Assembly: GCF_009455685.1 (NCBI RefSeq)
Contig: NZ_QPES01000001.1
Span: 62,001 to 126,000 of the forward strand
DNA from: Paraburkholderia hayleyella
GTDB taxonomy: Bacteria > Pseudomonadota > Gammaproteobacteria > Burkholderiales > Burkholderiaceae
DNA length: 64,000 nt
Direction of reading: 5' to 3'
In this document: piece after piece, positions 45,604 to 54,048 of the stretch
Numbering within the stretch: position 1 is the stretch's first letter
How the letters are laid out: each line of letters starts with the position of its first letter
The notes under the pieces: generated by a model
Database searches by the model: none
What the model was told of the DNA's origin: nothing
The model's input: the letters and a program-made list of their open reading frames with translations, nothing else
Translations under genes and position numbers: made by a program

Positions 45604-48120
45604 ATGCGCGCACCGTTATCGTTCTCCTTGCTTGGGCCGTTGCATCTTCAACGCGCGGACACGCCCCTCACACTGAAGTACAACAAGGCGCGTTCGCTGC
45701 TGGCATGGCTGATCCTCGAACCCGGCTTTCATACCCGCGACAGACTGGCTGACCTGTTCTGGCCCGCTGCCAGCACGCAAAGCGGCCGCGACCGGCTCAA
45801 ACGCATGCTGTCCCATTTGCGCGGCGTACTCGACGACCCGCTGTTCGACGCGAACCGCGACACGCTCCGCCTCAATCCCCAACGGCCCATCCATTGCGAT
45901 GTGCGCGAGTTTCTGCAGCGCGCAGCCATGGGTCTGCATACCGTCGAGGGTGTCACCCAACCGCTGTCCCGCATGCAGCTAGGTGCCTTGTGCCACGCTG
46001 CGAGCCTTTACCGCGGCCCGTTCCTGCATGGACTCGACGTCACTGACGCGCCTTTGCTGGAGCATTGGATCCAGACCCAGCGCCAGTCGTTCGCATGCCG
46101 CGCCGAAGAAATATTGCGCGCCCTGGCACGAGGTCACGCCCAACAAGGTGCATGGCAGGAAGCCACAATCCATGCGCGATATCTGACCACGCTCACCCCC
46201 TGCGATGAAAGCGCCTGGCAATTGCTCATCGGCATCTTGATGAATAGCGGCCAGCATGCCGAAGCGCAGATCGCACTCGCCCGTTGCACTGAAGCGCTGG
46301 CGAACGGGCTGGATCTGCAACCCGCTGCGGAAACCTGCGCGCTCGTGGCGCGCCGCCGCGTCATACCTCCGGCACAGGCCGCGCAAACCGCCCCCCCCAT
46401 GGCGGAAACGCCGTACCTCCAGCGCCAGCTCAGCGTGTTGTGCTGCGATCTGCAATCCGGCCTCCTGAGTGACCCCGAAGATTTGCTCACCCGGCTAGAA
46501 CCCTTGCGCGACCAGTGCGCGGCGTTATTGCGGCGAGCGGGCGGTTACGTCTGCCGCGAGCCGGGCGGCAATCTGCTGGCGTACTTCGGCTTTCCTGGCG
46601 CGCTCGAACATGCGGCGCAACGGGCTGCCAACGTCGCGCTCGACATACTGCGCACGGTGCGCCCGCATCCCGATATCGCCCTCCGGATTGGGCTGCATTC
46701 CGCGCAAGTGGTCTCCCTTGCAGCCGAGGGCGTGCCAGACTGTGCCGGTATAGCGACGCGCATCGCCAGCCAGCTCGCCGTGCAAGCCGAGGCGGGGTGT
46801 CTGGTGGTCAGTGACGCCGTTCGCCATTTACTCGAAGATGCTTTCATCTGCATGCCGTGCAACATTTCGGCTACTGCCGTTGTGGGGTGGCGCGTCTATG
46901 CCGTATCCGGCGCGTATCGTGCTCACGCGCGGCGCTGCCCGCTCGTGGGCCGCACACGCGCCCTCAAGACACTGAACCAGGCCCGCACTCGCGGTCGTGC
47001 CGTGCTTCTCACGGGCGAAGCCGGAATCGGCAAGACCAGGCTGATCTCGGACTACCGCGCCGCGCTGCGCTTGCCCGGCATCGATGTGGCCTGCGAACCC
47101 GATGGCACCGATAGCGCCCTGCATCCGTTCATGCGCCGCTTGCGAACGCCGGGCCATCATGCGGGCTGGCACGGAGAACCGGCCGCGCTCGCGGCCTCGC
47201 ATGCCCCTCGCGCGCTGGCCGTGCTCGAAGCACAACTCGCCTATGCAGCCCAGAGGGCGCATATAGCCCAAACACCCGACCGCGCACCTCGCCCACCCGC
47301 TACCACAACCCGCATCACGCTCAAGCACGAAGCTCATGCGATCGCTCTGCGCTATCTGCGCTGGGGGATTGCGCGTGCCGTGCCACCCGGCGGACTGCTC
47401 TGGATCGACGATCTGCAATGGGCCGATCCGCTAACACTGGCGCTCGTCTCGAGCCTGCTCAATACCCCGCTGCCCCAGCGTTTTATTGTCTTGAGCGCGC
47501 GCAAGCCTTTTCGTTTGCCCCACTGCAACCTGACGCGAGTCACGCGGCAGCGGCTAGGCCCGCTCGCGCCCGCGGCAAGAGAAGCGCTCATCGATTACTG
47601 GGCTCAAGACCGCCGGCTCGATCAAACAAGCCGCGCACGTATTCTTCGTACCGCATCAGGCGTACCGCTCTTTCTCGAAGCCTGCACCCGCGATACGCTC
47701 GCCCATCCTGCCGGGCCCACCGATATCAACCCAAGCCGTGTTCCGGCGCGCTTGCACGATCTGCTCGTGACGCGGCTCGACGCCACTGGCGACGCCAAAG
47801 TGATCGCACTGTGTGCGGCCGTCATTGGGATGGAATTTTCCGTGGCATTGCTGGCCACCATAAGCGAGCGTTCATCGTCTGCACTTGCTCACGCGCTGGA
47901 TGTCCTCATCGCCCATGGCATCATCGAGCAGCGCTCGGCGACGTGTTATGCCTTTTGCCATGTGTTACTGCGCGAAGCGGCCTGGCACTTGCAAACACGT
48001 ACCACACGCGAAACGCTGCAACGGCGCATCGACAAGGCACGCCAAGCCTCGTTGCAACAACAGTTTCCTGACGACTTAACCGCCTGCGGTGGCGAATGCG
48101 TTGAATTGACGTTGAATTGA
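45604..48120 (+). CDS. SARP/BTAD-type regulator with degenerate cyclase domain and STAND ATPase module
   Basis: An 838-residue multidomain protein. Residues about 5-95 form a SARP-like winged helix (FSLLGPLHLQ, then SGRDRLKRMLSHLRGVL). About 100-245 is the bacterial transcriptional activator domain. About 265-425 resembles a class III nucleotide cyclase homology domain, but the second metal-binding Asp is replaced (PGGNLLAYFG where GDG is usual), so catalysis is unlikely. A STAND-type NTPase follows with Walker A LTGEAGIGKTRLI near 467 and Walker B LLWIDDLQWAD near 598. AGGAAATC precedes the ATG. The C-terminus ends inside an 11-bp tandem repeat. The ligand and target genes are unknown; it may be an AfsR-like signal-integrating activator. 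Confidence 0.8.
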   Translation: MRAPLSFSLLGPLHLQRADTPLTLKYNKARSLLAWLILEPGFHTRDRLADLFWPAASTQSGRDRLKRMLSHLRGVLDDPLFDANRDTLRLNPQRPIHCDVREFLQRAAMGLHTVEGVTQPLSRMQLGALCHAASLYRGPFLHGLDVTDAPLLEHWIQTQRQSFACRAEEILRALARGHAQQGAWQEATIHARYLTTLTPCDESAWQLLIGILMNSGQHAEAQIALARCTEALANGLDLQPAAETCALVARRRVIPPAQAAQTAPPMAETPYLQRQLSVLCCDLQSGLLSDPEDLLTRLEPLRDQCAALLRRAGGYVCREPGGNLLAYFGFPGALEHAAQRAANVALDILRTVRPHPDIALRIGLHSAQVVSLAAEGVPDCAGIATRIASQLAVQAEAGCLVVSDAVRHLLEDAFICMPCNISATAVVGWRVYAVSGAYRAHARRCPLVGRTRALKTLNQARTRGRAVLLTGEAGIGKTRLISDYRAALRLPGIDVACEPDGTDSALHPFMRRLRTPGHHAGWHGEPAALAASHAPRALAVLEAQLAYAAQRAHIAQTPDRAPRPPATTTRITLKHEAHAIALRYLRWGIARAVPPGGLLWIDDLQWADPLTLALVSSLLNTPLPQRFIVLSARKPFRLPHCNLTRVTRQRLGPLAPAAREALIDYWAQDRRLDQTSRARILRTASGVPLFLEACTRDTLAHPAGPTDINPSRVPARLHDLLVTRLDATGDAKVIALCAAVIGMEFSVALLATISERSSSALAHALDVLIAHGIIEQRSATCYAFCHVLLREAAWHLQTRTTRETLQRRIDKARQASLQQQFPDDLTACGGECVELTLN

Positions 48121-48142
48121 CGTTGAATTGACGTTGAATTGA
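48099..48142. repeat. Four perfect 11-bp tandem repeats at the end of the SARP/BTAD gene
   Basis: CGTTGAATTGA is repeated four times without mismatch (48099, 48110, 48121, 48132). The stop codon of the gene is the last three bases of the second copy. The unit length is not a multiple of three. Confidence 0.95.
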
Positions 48143-48757
48143 AGGCGTCGATTGACGTGTGGGCGTGGCTTAGCGGCCAGAAAAAACGAACCAGTCTGCA
48201 TCGGCACTGGCGCGCGTCATGCGGCGTGGCCGCCGGCCCGTAAGAGGCGGATGAACGGGTTGCACTACGAGAGCGCTGAATGGCGCCATCGCCAGGCCCG
48301 TCGACACCAGCGGCAAAGGCCGGCGCAACAAGGTACGCAGCGAAAACCGGCGCGAGCCGCCCGGCAGCCTCAACAGCGAGAAAAACCGCCGAAACCATGC
48401 ATGCACACCCCCTTCCTTCCCATGGACATCACGCCGTTGCGCGGCAAGCGCATGGGTGCGGGCCACGTGATGACGCAAGGCGCGAACGGCAGGGCTGCGT
48501 GTTGAACGCATCTTGATCGTGGAGCGGGAGAAACGGAAGGAGCGAGGGAAGCGGGAATAAGGAGGCGTATTCATAAATAGAAAAATCAGCGGCAGGAATT
48601 AACAGTTTCACAATGATTTTGCAGACTACACGTGAATCATGTTGCCCGGAAGTCAGTTTTTACTGCCTTCCATATGCCCCTTTATCCACGCTCAGGGCCC
48701 ACGCCAGCAAAGAGATAACCTGCGCTTTACAATCGCGCATCTGCCCGTCAAGCCGTA
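48143..48757. other. 615-bp gap between the SARP/BTAD gene and the dioxygenase-like gene
   Basis: The GC-rich first part may code a small minus-strand protein (next entry). The part from about 48580 on is AT-richer and probably carries the promoter for the dioxygenase-like gene. I see no RNA gene or mobile-element end. Confidence 0.4.
48170..48406 (-). CDS. Possible small Arg-rich protein
   Basis: A 78-codon frame starts at GTG 48406, preceded by a strong purine-rich AAGGAAGGGGG. The product is Arg/Leu-rich (WFRRFFSLLRLPGGSRRF) with one weakly hydrophobic middle segment and a Trp/Phe end. I do not recognise it. The frame also extends further upstream without a better start. Coding is uncertain. 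Confidence 0.3.
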   Translation of the reverse strand: MHAWFRRFFSLLRLPGGSRRFSLRTLLRRPLPLVSTGLAMAPFSALVVQPVHPPLTGRRPRRMTRASADADWFVFSGR

Positions 48758-49531
48758 ATGGAACACCTCATGTCAGTCCATTCGAAGAAAGAACAAGTTC
48801 AAACTTTGCGCGAGCAAGGTTTTGTCGTCGTACCGGGGCTGGTTTCGCCCGAGCGCTGTCGCGCGCTCAAGCAAATTGCGCAGCAGCAGTTGCAGCTAGC
48901 GGTGGCACCGCTCGAATTCGAGGCCGATCTGCGCTATCCAGGTGCGCCTGAATCGAAATACGCGCCAGGTGGCCATACCGTGCGACGTCTGCTCGACGCC
49001 TATGCGCGCCATCCAGGTTTTCACGAATGGGCCTGCGCACCTGAAATAAAAAGCTGGATGACACTGTATTTTGGTGAGCAGCCGTATTTGTCGCGGGCGC
49101 ATCACAATTGCATGATGACCAAGCATCCCGCCTATGGCAGCCTCACCGGCTGGCACCGCGACATGCGCTACTGGTCGTTCGAACGCGATGATCTTGTGTC
49201 GGTATGGCTCGCGCTCGGGCCTGAAACTGTCAATAACGGGGGCCTATGGTTCGTGCCGCAATCGCACGATGCCGCGCTCACCGCCAGTTGTTTCGATGAA
49301 GCAAAGTTTTTCCGCTCCGATCTGCCAGACAACCAAGCCCTAATTCAGACGGCCGTCTCGCCAGAACTTCATATGGGTGATGTCGTGTTTTTCCATTGCA
49401 AGACCTTGCATTCAGCAGGAAAAAATCTGTCGGACGAGGTGAAGTTCTCGCTGGTTTTCACTTACCACGGCGCGAGTAACGCGCCGCTGCCTGGTTCGCG
49501 CTCCGCATCACTGGCGGAAGTAAAACTCTGA
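48758..49531 (+). CDS. Phytanoyl-CoA dioxygenase (PhyH) family protein
   Basis: A 257-residue Fe(II)/2-oxoglutarate oxygenase-like protein. The HxD iron motif is in GWHRDMRYWSF near residue 130 and the distal His in HCKTLHSAGKN near 220. It starts at ATG 48758 or ATG 48770 (MSVHSKKEQ); neither site is decisive. PhyH members hydroxylate diverse small molecules, so the substrate cannot be predicted. It follows the SARP/BTAD regulator on the same strand, but the 615-base gap argues against one transcript. Confidence 0.82.
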   Translation: MEHLMSVHSKKEQVQTLREQGFVVVPGLVSPERCRALKQIAQQQLQLAVAPLEFEADLRYPGAPESKYAPGGHTVRRLLDAYARHPGFHEWACAPEIKSWMTLYFGEQPYLSRAHHNCMMTKHPAYGSLTGWHRDMRYWSFERDDLVSVWLALGPETVNNGGLWFVPQSHDAALTASCFDEAKFFRSDLPDNQALIQTAVSPELHMGDVVFFHCKTLHSAGKNLSDEVKFSLVFTYHGASNAPLPGSRSASLAEVKL

Positions 49532-49568
49532 TCCTGAGGTGCCGTGTGCGCTCGCGCACGCGGCCAGT

Positions 49569-49772
49569 CTAGCGCCTGCGTGGCCAGGCGAGCCCTGTCA
49601 GCCCAAGCAGCGTTGCCACCGCGCCCGCCCCGAGCAACAGCATGGTGCGATCCGTAGGCGTGCCATTTACCACCCTCGACACATCGCTGCTAAACGACTG
49701 GAACGACTGGCCGCCGAAATACAGCAGCACCACACCGACCGCAATTAATGCGAAAGAAAGCACTTTCATCAT
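49569..49772 (-). CDS. DUF3185 family small membrane protein
   Basis: A 67-residue protein with two hydrophobic helices flanking SDVSRVVNGTPTDRT, the pattern of DUF3185. The ATG at 49772 (MMKVLSFAL) follows GAGG at good spacing; an in-frame GTG four codons upstream is less likely. Function is unknown. It faces the dioxygenase-like gene, converging with a 37-base gap. Confidence 0.75.
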   Translation of the reverse strand: MMKVLSFALIAVGVVLLYFGGQSFQSFSSDVSRVVNGTPTDRTMLLLGAGAVATLLGLTGLAWPRRR

Positions 49773-49844
49773 GACTCGCCTCACCCATCAGTCAAAACGG
49801 CGCAGTTTAGGCGAGCCAGATCATATCGTCCATGGCGAAGGCCG

Positions 49845-50030
49845 CTATATCAGCACCGGCAAGCTTTCGACGAGTGCAAATGCGCACGCGGCCCCCAGCA
49901 ATGCACCGAGCACTCGCAACACGTTGTGCCGGAACTCCGAACGGCACGGCAACGCGCCGACAAACAGCGCACCGGCCAACGCCATCGGAATGATCAGGAT
50001 GAAATCGCCAATTGTGAAATAAGTGGTCAT
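49845..50030 (-). CDS. Small hypothetical membrane protein (61 aa)
   Basis: A 61-residue protein starting MTTYFTIGDFILIIPMALAGALF, with two predicted helices separated by a short basic loop (CRSEFRHNVLR). GAGAG upstream of the ATG at 50030 could serve as a ribosome site. I do not recognise the family. It lies 72 bases upstream of the DUF3185 gene on the same strand, possibly in one unit. Confidence 0.55.
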   Translation of the reverse strand: MTTYFTIGDFILIIPMALAGALFVGALPCRSEFRHNVLRVLGALLGAACAFALVESLPVLI

Positions 50031-50518
50031 GTCGAGTCTCTCAGTATCTCGCGCGTTGTTATCGCGCATTTTCATTAGTGCACCTGCAGCGGTACGGCCG
50101 ATATTGGAATTCTCGAATACAGTACAGCCGCGGTGCATGCCTTCAAGTATAGAAAATAACCGACCGCAAGGACGGTAAAACACGACTCATCAGCCTCGGT
50201 ACAACGCATCGAAACCCTTTTGAATAACAAGCAGACGCTATGCCTTGTGAATCCGGTGAGTATTTAAATACAGATGTCCTACTCCCACAAACGGCTTTCA
50301 TCCGAGCCTTGATGTGACATTCGGCCCACACATTCTTACCCCGCTAGTTGCTGAAGCTTAAGCCCGGCACACGGCCCGGTTTATGATGAGATCCCAGCAA
50401 CACCCGCTGTCCGTCCCCCGCCTGGCCTTTACTCACGACCATGCCAGACATGCTGCGTACCAGCAGTTTTGATTAACGTCCGGAGCCGTTACGGCTAACG
50501 GGAAAACAGGGAAATATC
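50031..50518. other. 488-bp intergenic region
   Basis: This gap should carry divergent promoters for the small membrane genes (left) and the 70-residue gene (right). Composition is less GC-rich than average. No credible gene, RNA or strong hairpin was seen. Confidence 0.4.
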
Positions 50519-50731
50519 ATGCAAGTCGGTTCTATCGTCCGTTCCGTGCATATCGCCGTGCCGGCTGGCGCGCGTGGCATTGTCATGCGTCTTCTCGGCG
50601 ACATGGCGATGGTGGCGTGGTACGCCGGTGAGCCCGGCGCCTCGACGCCGCTCAATACCGAGCCGTTTTTTCTGGCTGACCTGATCGACACCGGCGAGCT
50701 AGTCCGCCCGGCCAGCACCCAGATGCACTAA
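50519..50731 (+). CDS. Small hypothetical protein (70 aa)
   Basis: A 70-residue soluble-looking protein (MQVGSIVRSVHIAVPAGARG, then MAMVAWYAGEPG). CAGGGAAA precedes the ATG at 50519 at good spacing. The first half resembles a short beta-rich barrel-like fold, but I do not recognise a family. It lies 76 bases before srkA on the same strand and may share its transcript. Confidence 0.6.
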   Translation: MQVGSIVRSVHIAVPAGARGIVMRLLGDMAMVAWYAGEPGASTPLNTEPFFLADLIDTGELVRPASTQMH

Positions 50732-50807
50732 GACACCAGGTGCCCTCCCCGGAGAGGCCCGAGCGCCACACTCGTCTTTGTTCACGGCGCGGCGCACAAT
50801 GCGCAGC

Positions 50808-51842
50808 ATGACTGAAAATACCTCCCCCCCGCCGCCCGACGACGCCGCTGACAGCGCCATTCCTTTCGCCCGGCTCACGCCCGAACGCATGCTGGATGCC
50901 GTTGACAGCGTGCTAGCCAGTTCCGGCGTGCGCACCGATGGCCGCATGCTGCCGCTCAACAGCTACGAAAACCGCGTCTACCAGATCGGCGTCGAAGACG
51001 GCCCGCCCGTGGTGGTCAAGTTTTACCGCCCTGAACGCTGGAGCGATGCAGCCATTCTCGAAGAACATGCATTTGTCGCGGAACTGGCCGAGCGCGAGAT
51101 TCCCGTCGTCGCAGCGCAGTCGATCAACGGCCAGACGCTACATACAGCGGAAGGCTTTCGCTTCTCAATCTTCGAGCGCCGGGGCGGCCGTGCGCCGGAC
51201 CTCGACCGGCGCGACACGCTGGAATGGCTCGGGCGCTTCATCGGACGCATTCATGCCATCGGCCAAACACGGGATTACGTGGCGCGCCCCACCCTGAACC
51301 TTCAAACCTTTGGCTATGAACCGCGTGATTTTCTGCTATCGCAGCGGTTTGTCCCCGACGACGTGCGCCCCGCATGGGAAGCCGTGGCCCAGCTCGCGCT
51401 GGAAGGCGTCGAACAGGCGTTCGAGCGCGCCGGGGCTATCCGCGCTATCCGCATGCATGGTGATTGCCACCCGAGCAACGTGCTGTGGACCGATGCCGGG
51501 CCGCATTTCGTCGATTTTGACGACAGCCGGATGGGGCCTGCTATCCAGGACCTCTGGCTGCTGTTGCCGGGTGGGCGGGCCGAGGCTTCACGCGCGCTGA
51601 CCGATCTGCTGGCGGGTTATGAAGACTTCTGCGATTTCGAGCCGCGCGAACTGCATCTGGTTGAAGCATTACGCACGCTGCGGCTGATTCACTATTCGGC
51701 ATGGCTAGCACGCCGCTGGGATGATCCGGCTTTTCCGGTGGCGTTCCCGTGGTTCAACACGCAGCGTTATTGGGAAGACCGCATTCTGGAATTGCGTGAG
51801 CAAGTCGGCGCGATGCAGGAAGGGCCACTGTGGCCGGTCTAG
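50808..51842 (+). CDS. srkA: Stress response kinase A (SrkA/RdoA/YihE)
   Basis: A 344-residue protein kinase of the APH/choline-kinase fold. The nucleotide-loop region is LPLNSYENRVYQIG near residue 50, the catalytic loop RMHGDCHPSNVLW near 220, and the metal-binding Asp lies in HFVDFDDSRMGP. SrkA counters stress-induced death in E. coli. The ATG at 50808 (MTENTSPPP) has no clear ribosome site; in-frame ATGs at 50799 and 50778 are alternatives. Confidence 0.92.
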   Translation: MTENTSPPPPDDAADSAIPFARLTPERMLDAVDSVLASSGVRTDGRMLPLNSYENRVYQIGVEDGPPVVVKFYRPERWSDAAILEEHAFVAELAEREIPVVAAQSINGQTLHTAEGFRFSIFERRGGRAPDLDRRDTLEWLGRFIGRIHAIGQTRDYVARPTLNLQTFGYEPRDFLLSQRFVPDDVRPAWEAVAQLALEGVEQAFERAGAIRAIRMHGDCHPSNVLWTDAGPHFVDFDDSRMGPAIQDLWLLLPGGRAEASRALTDLLAGYEDFCDFEPRELHLVEALRTLRLIHYSAWLARRWDDPAFPVAFPWFNTQRYWEDRILELREQVGAMQEGPLWPV

Positions 51843-52123
51843 CCATGCCCTGAGTATGGAGAATCCTGGGCAATAGCAGCGGCTCAGGTCGCTCGCTTAC
51901 CCGCGCTTGTCGGAAAAAATCCAATCATTTTCAAGAAAAAATGGAACGCGGCGGCGCCGGCCTGTTACTAAGATGGCGCCCAATTTGTCTGTTAACGGCA
52001 AATATCGGCATCCACGTATCTCGTTACATTTTCGTGTGCATCGAGCAATTTAAATGGTGTCTTGACGAGAATGGTTTATTTTTAATTAATTCATTATTTT
52101 TTAACTTTATATGGCAATTTAAA

Positions 52124-52639
52124 ATGTCATTAAATAATATGCCCCCAATTAAAACATCCAGCACTCCAAGTCACATTCCTCAAAGCCCAGATTACAACAC
52201 CCCTCCCCCCGCCGGTAATTTGTCACATAAGGTGGCAATGGTTATAGCTTCGCCGAATAGCGCAAATAGCCCGACACCCCGTAAAGCATACAGCGCGGCC
52301 ACTGTTGCATTGTTAAATGAACTAACACCGCTCAATCCTGACAACACATCGGTAGCTCCCCCAACATTCCAACGCTGTAACAAAGCGGCTCTATTCATTT
52401 TTTTAATGGGCATTGGAGGTATCTTCGGCACAGGAATCACTCTAGTATCGAATTTGAAAAACAACCCTGATTCATCGGATCAGAAGCAGATAGCCACCTA
52501 TGGTTTCAGCATTTCCGCAGCGATTATATTTCTTTCTTTTCTGATTTGCTGCATAAGCCCCTGCATTGGCAGCAGCAATACTGACGACACAAAAGAAAAC
52601 CCTAAAAAAACACCTCCGCAATACAAGAGTTACGTTTAA
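52124..52639 (+). CDS. AT-rich orphan membrane protein (unknown)
   Basis: A 171-residue protein from ATG 52124 in a strikingly AT-rich segment (roughly 51940-52680) of an otherwise GC-rich window. The first ~85 residues are Ser/Pro/Thr-rich and likely unstructured (PPIKTSSTPSHIPQSPDY). Two membrane helices follow (ALFIFLMGIGGIFGTGITLV and FSISAAIIFLSFLICCI), then a short polar tail ending PPQYKSYV. The 281 bases before it are AT-rich leader with no gene. A strong intrinsic terminator follows. Composition suggests recent acquisition. I do not recognise the family; a secreted or membrane-inserted effector is speculation. Confidence 0.6.
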   Translation: MSLNNMPPIKTSSTPSHIPQSPDYNTPPPAGNLSHKVAMVIASPNSANSPTPRKAYSAATVALLNELTPLNPDNTSVAPPTFQRCNKAALFIFLMGIGGIFGTGITLVSNLKNNPDSSDQKQIATYGFSISAAIIFLSFLICCISPCIGSSNTDDTKENPKKTPPQYKSYV

Positions 52640-52667
52640 TCGATGCCAGACGTAATTTTTTCCATCA

Positions 52668-52722
52668 CCGAAGAGAGAAAATTCTAAACGCAGTGCAATG
52701 CGTTCTCTCTTCGGGGGTTTTT
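52668..52722 (+). terminator. Strong intrinsic terminator after the AT-rich orphan gene
   Basis: CCGAAGAGAGAA (52668-52679) pairs perfectly with TTCTCTCTTCGG (52703-52714); the loop holds a second small stem CGCA/TGCG, and GGGTTTTT follows. Confidence 0.85.
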
Positions 52723-52761
52723 CCGCCTCATCGCGCATGGCCGCTTCAGCATGCCGGCCAT

Positions 52762-53802
52762 TTACACCGAAATCGCCCGCGTTACCGGCATGCAAGCCGC
52801 TTCGCTAGCAGCTTTGTCACGCGCGGCCTTAGCGCCTTCGATTCGAAGCAGTCTCGGTAGCACTACGTCATTTTTCGCCGCCGTCACTTCCGCAAGAATC
52901 GACACCGCGATTTCAGGTGGCGTGCGGCTACCGATATAAATCCCCGCAGGCCCGTGCAACCGCGCCAGTTCGCCATCGTTCAGATCAAACAGTTTCAGCC
53001 GCTCACGCCGCGCCGCATTGTTGCGCCGTGAACCCAGCGCGCCCACGTAAAACGCCGGGGTCTTCAACGCCTCCAGTAGCGCCAGATCGTCCAGCTTAGG
53101 ATCGTGCGTCAGCGCGATGACCGCGCAGCGCGTGTCGAGTTTCATCTCCAGCACGGCATCGTCGGGCATCGTGCGGATGATCGTCGTGCCGGGGAGATCC
53201 CATGCATCGATATATTCATCGCGCGGATCGCACACCGTCACCTGATAGTCGAGCCCCACCGCAATCTGGCACAGGTAGCGCGATAGTTGCCCCGCGCCGA
53301 TCACCAGCATCCGGTAACGTGGACCATGAATCGTCACCAGGCGCTCATCATCGAAAACCAGCCCCGCCGTTGTCATGGCGGGCCCTAATTGCGCCTCGCC
53401 GCTCGCCATATCGAGCGTGCGCGCCATCAGTTGACCCTCCTGCACTGCCTGGCACAGTTCGGCGAGGCGGCTCTCTGCCTTGAGCGGCTCCAGCACCAGT
53501 TGAATCGTGCCGCCACATGGCAAGCCGAAACGATGCGCTTCTTCGGCCGTGATGCCGTACTTCAGCACCTGCGGACACGTGGGTTCGATGCCATGACGCC
53601 GCACCCGCTCGATCAGATCGTCTTCGATGCAACCGCCCGAGACCGATCCCACCACCCGGCCATCGCCACGCACCACCAGCATCGCGCCTTCTGGACGCGG
53701 CGATGAACCCCATGTTTTCACGACCGTCACGAGCAGCGCACGATGCCCTTGCTCCAGCCAGCGCACACTGGTTTTCAGCACTTCGAGATCGACGCTATCC
53801 AT
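52762..53802 (-). CDS. XdhC/CoxI-family molybdenum-enzyme maturation protein
   Basis: A 346-residue XdhC-family protein, which binds and sulfurates or inserts Moco for xanthine-dehydrogenase-type enzymes. The N-terminal XdhC/CoxI domain includes GSVSGGCIEDDLIERV near residue 60, and the C-terminal Rossmann domain starts at MLVIGAGQLSRYLC near 170. GAGGAG precedes the ATG at 53802, so the in-frame upstream extension is not used. No xdhAB or cox genes are in the window, so its client is unknown; SoeA-type enzymes normally do not need it. Confidence 0.88.
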   Translation of the reverse strand: MDSVDLEVLKTSVRWLEQGHRALLVTVVKTWGSSPRPEGAMLVVRGDGRVVGSVSGGCIEDDLIERVRRHGIEPTCPQVLKYGITAEEAHRFGLPCGGTIQLVLEPLKAESRLAELCQAVQEGQLMARTLDMASGEAQLGPAMTTAGLVFDDERLVTIHGPRYRMLVIGAGQLSRYLCQIAVGLDYQVTVCDPRDEYIDAWDLPGTTIIRTMPDDAVLEMKLDTRCAVIALTHDPKLDDLALLEALKTPAFYVGALGSRRNNAARRERLKLFDLNDGELARLHGPAGIYIGSRTPPEIAVSILAEVTAAKNDVVLPRLLRIEGAKAARDKAASEAACMPVTRAISV

Positions 53803-53957
53803 GATGGGCTCCTCTTCATCCTCTTCAGTTAGGCATATCCACCACAAGCATTGCAGTGAAACCGGGCCATATGGTCGCTCAACTGCGTATTCACTCATCT
53901 GAAAAAACAGTGGAGGCTACAACAAGCTACAACAATTCAACGACAAATCAACCACAA

Positions 53958-53996
53958 ATAAAAAACGGCACCGCCGGAAAACACCGGAGATGCCGT
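53958..53996 (-). terminator. Intrinsic terminator of the downstream permease gene
   Basis: On the minus strand ACGGCA and CCGG arms close a hairpin with CCGG and TGCCGT, followed by TTTTTATT. It lies about 50 bases past the permease stop (54049). Confidence 0.8.
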
Positions 53997-54048
53997 TGTG
54001 CTTCAAACGCTTTATTTACTTTAAATACTTCGAACCCCGCGTTTAAAT

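Noticed and set aside
51990..52123. Type III secretion (PIP/hrp-box) promoter before the AT-rich orphan gene
   Set aside because: One TTCG is present, but no second TTCG lies 15 or 16 bases downstream.
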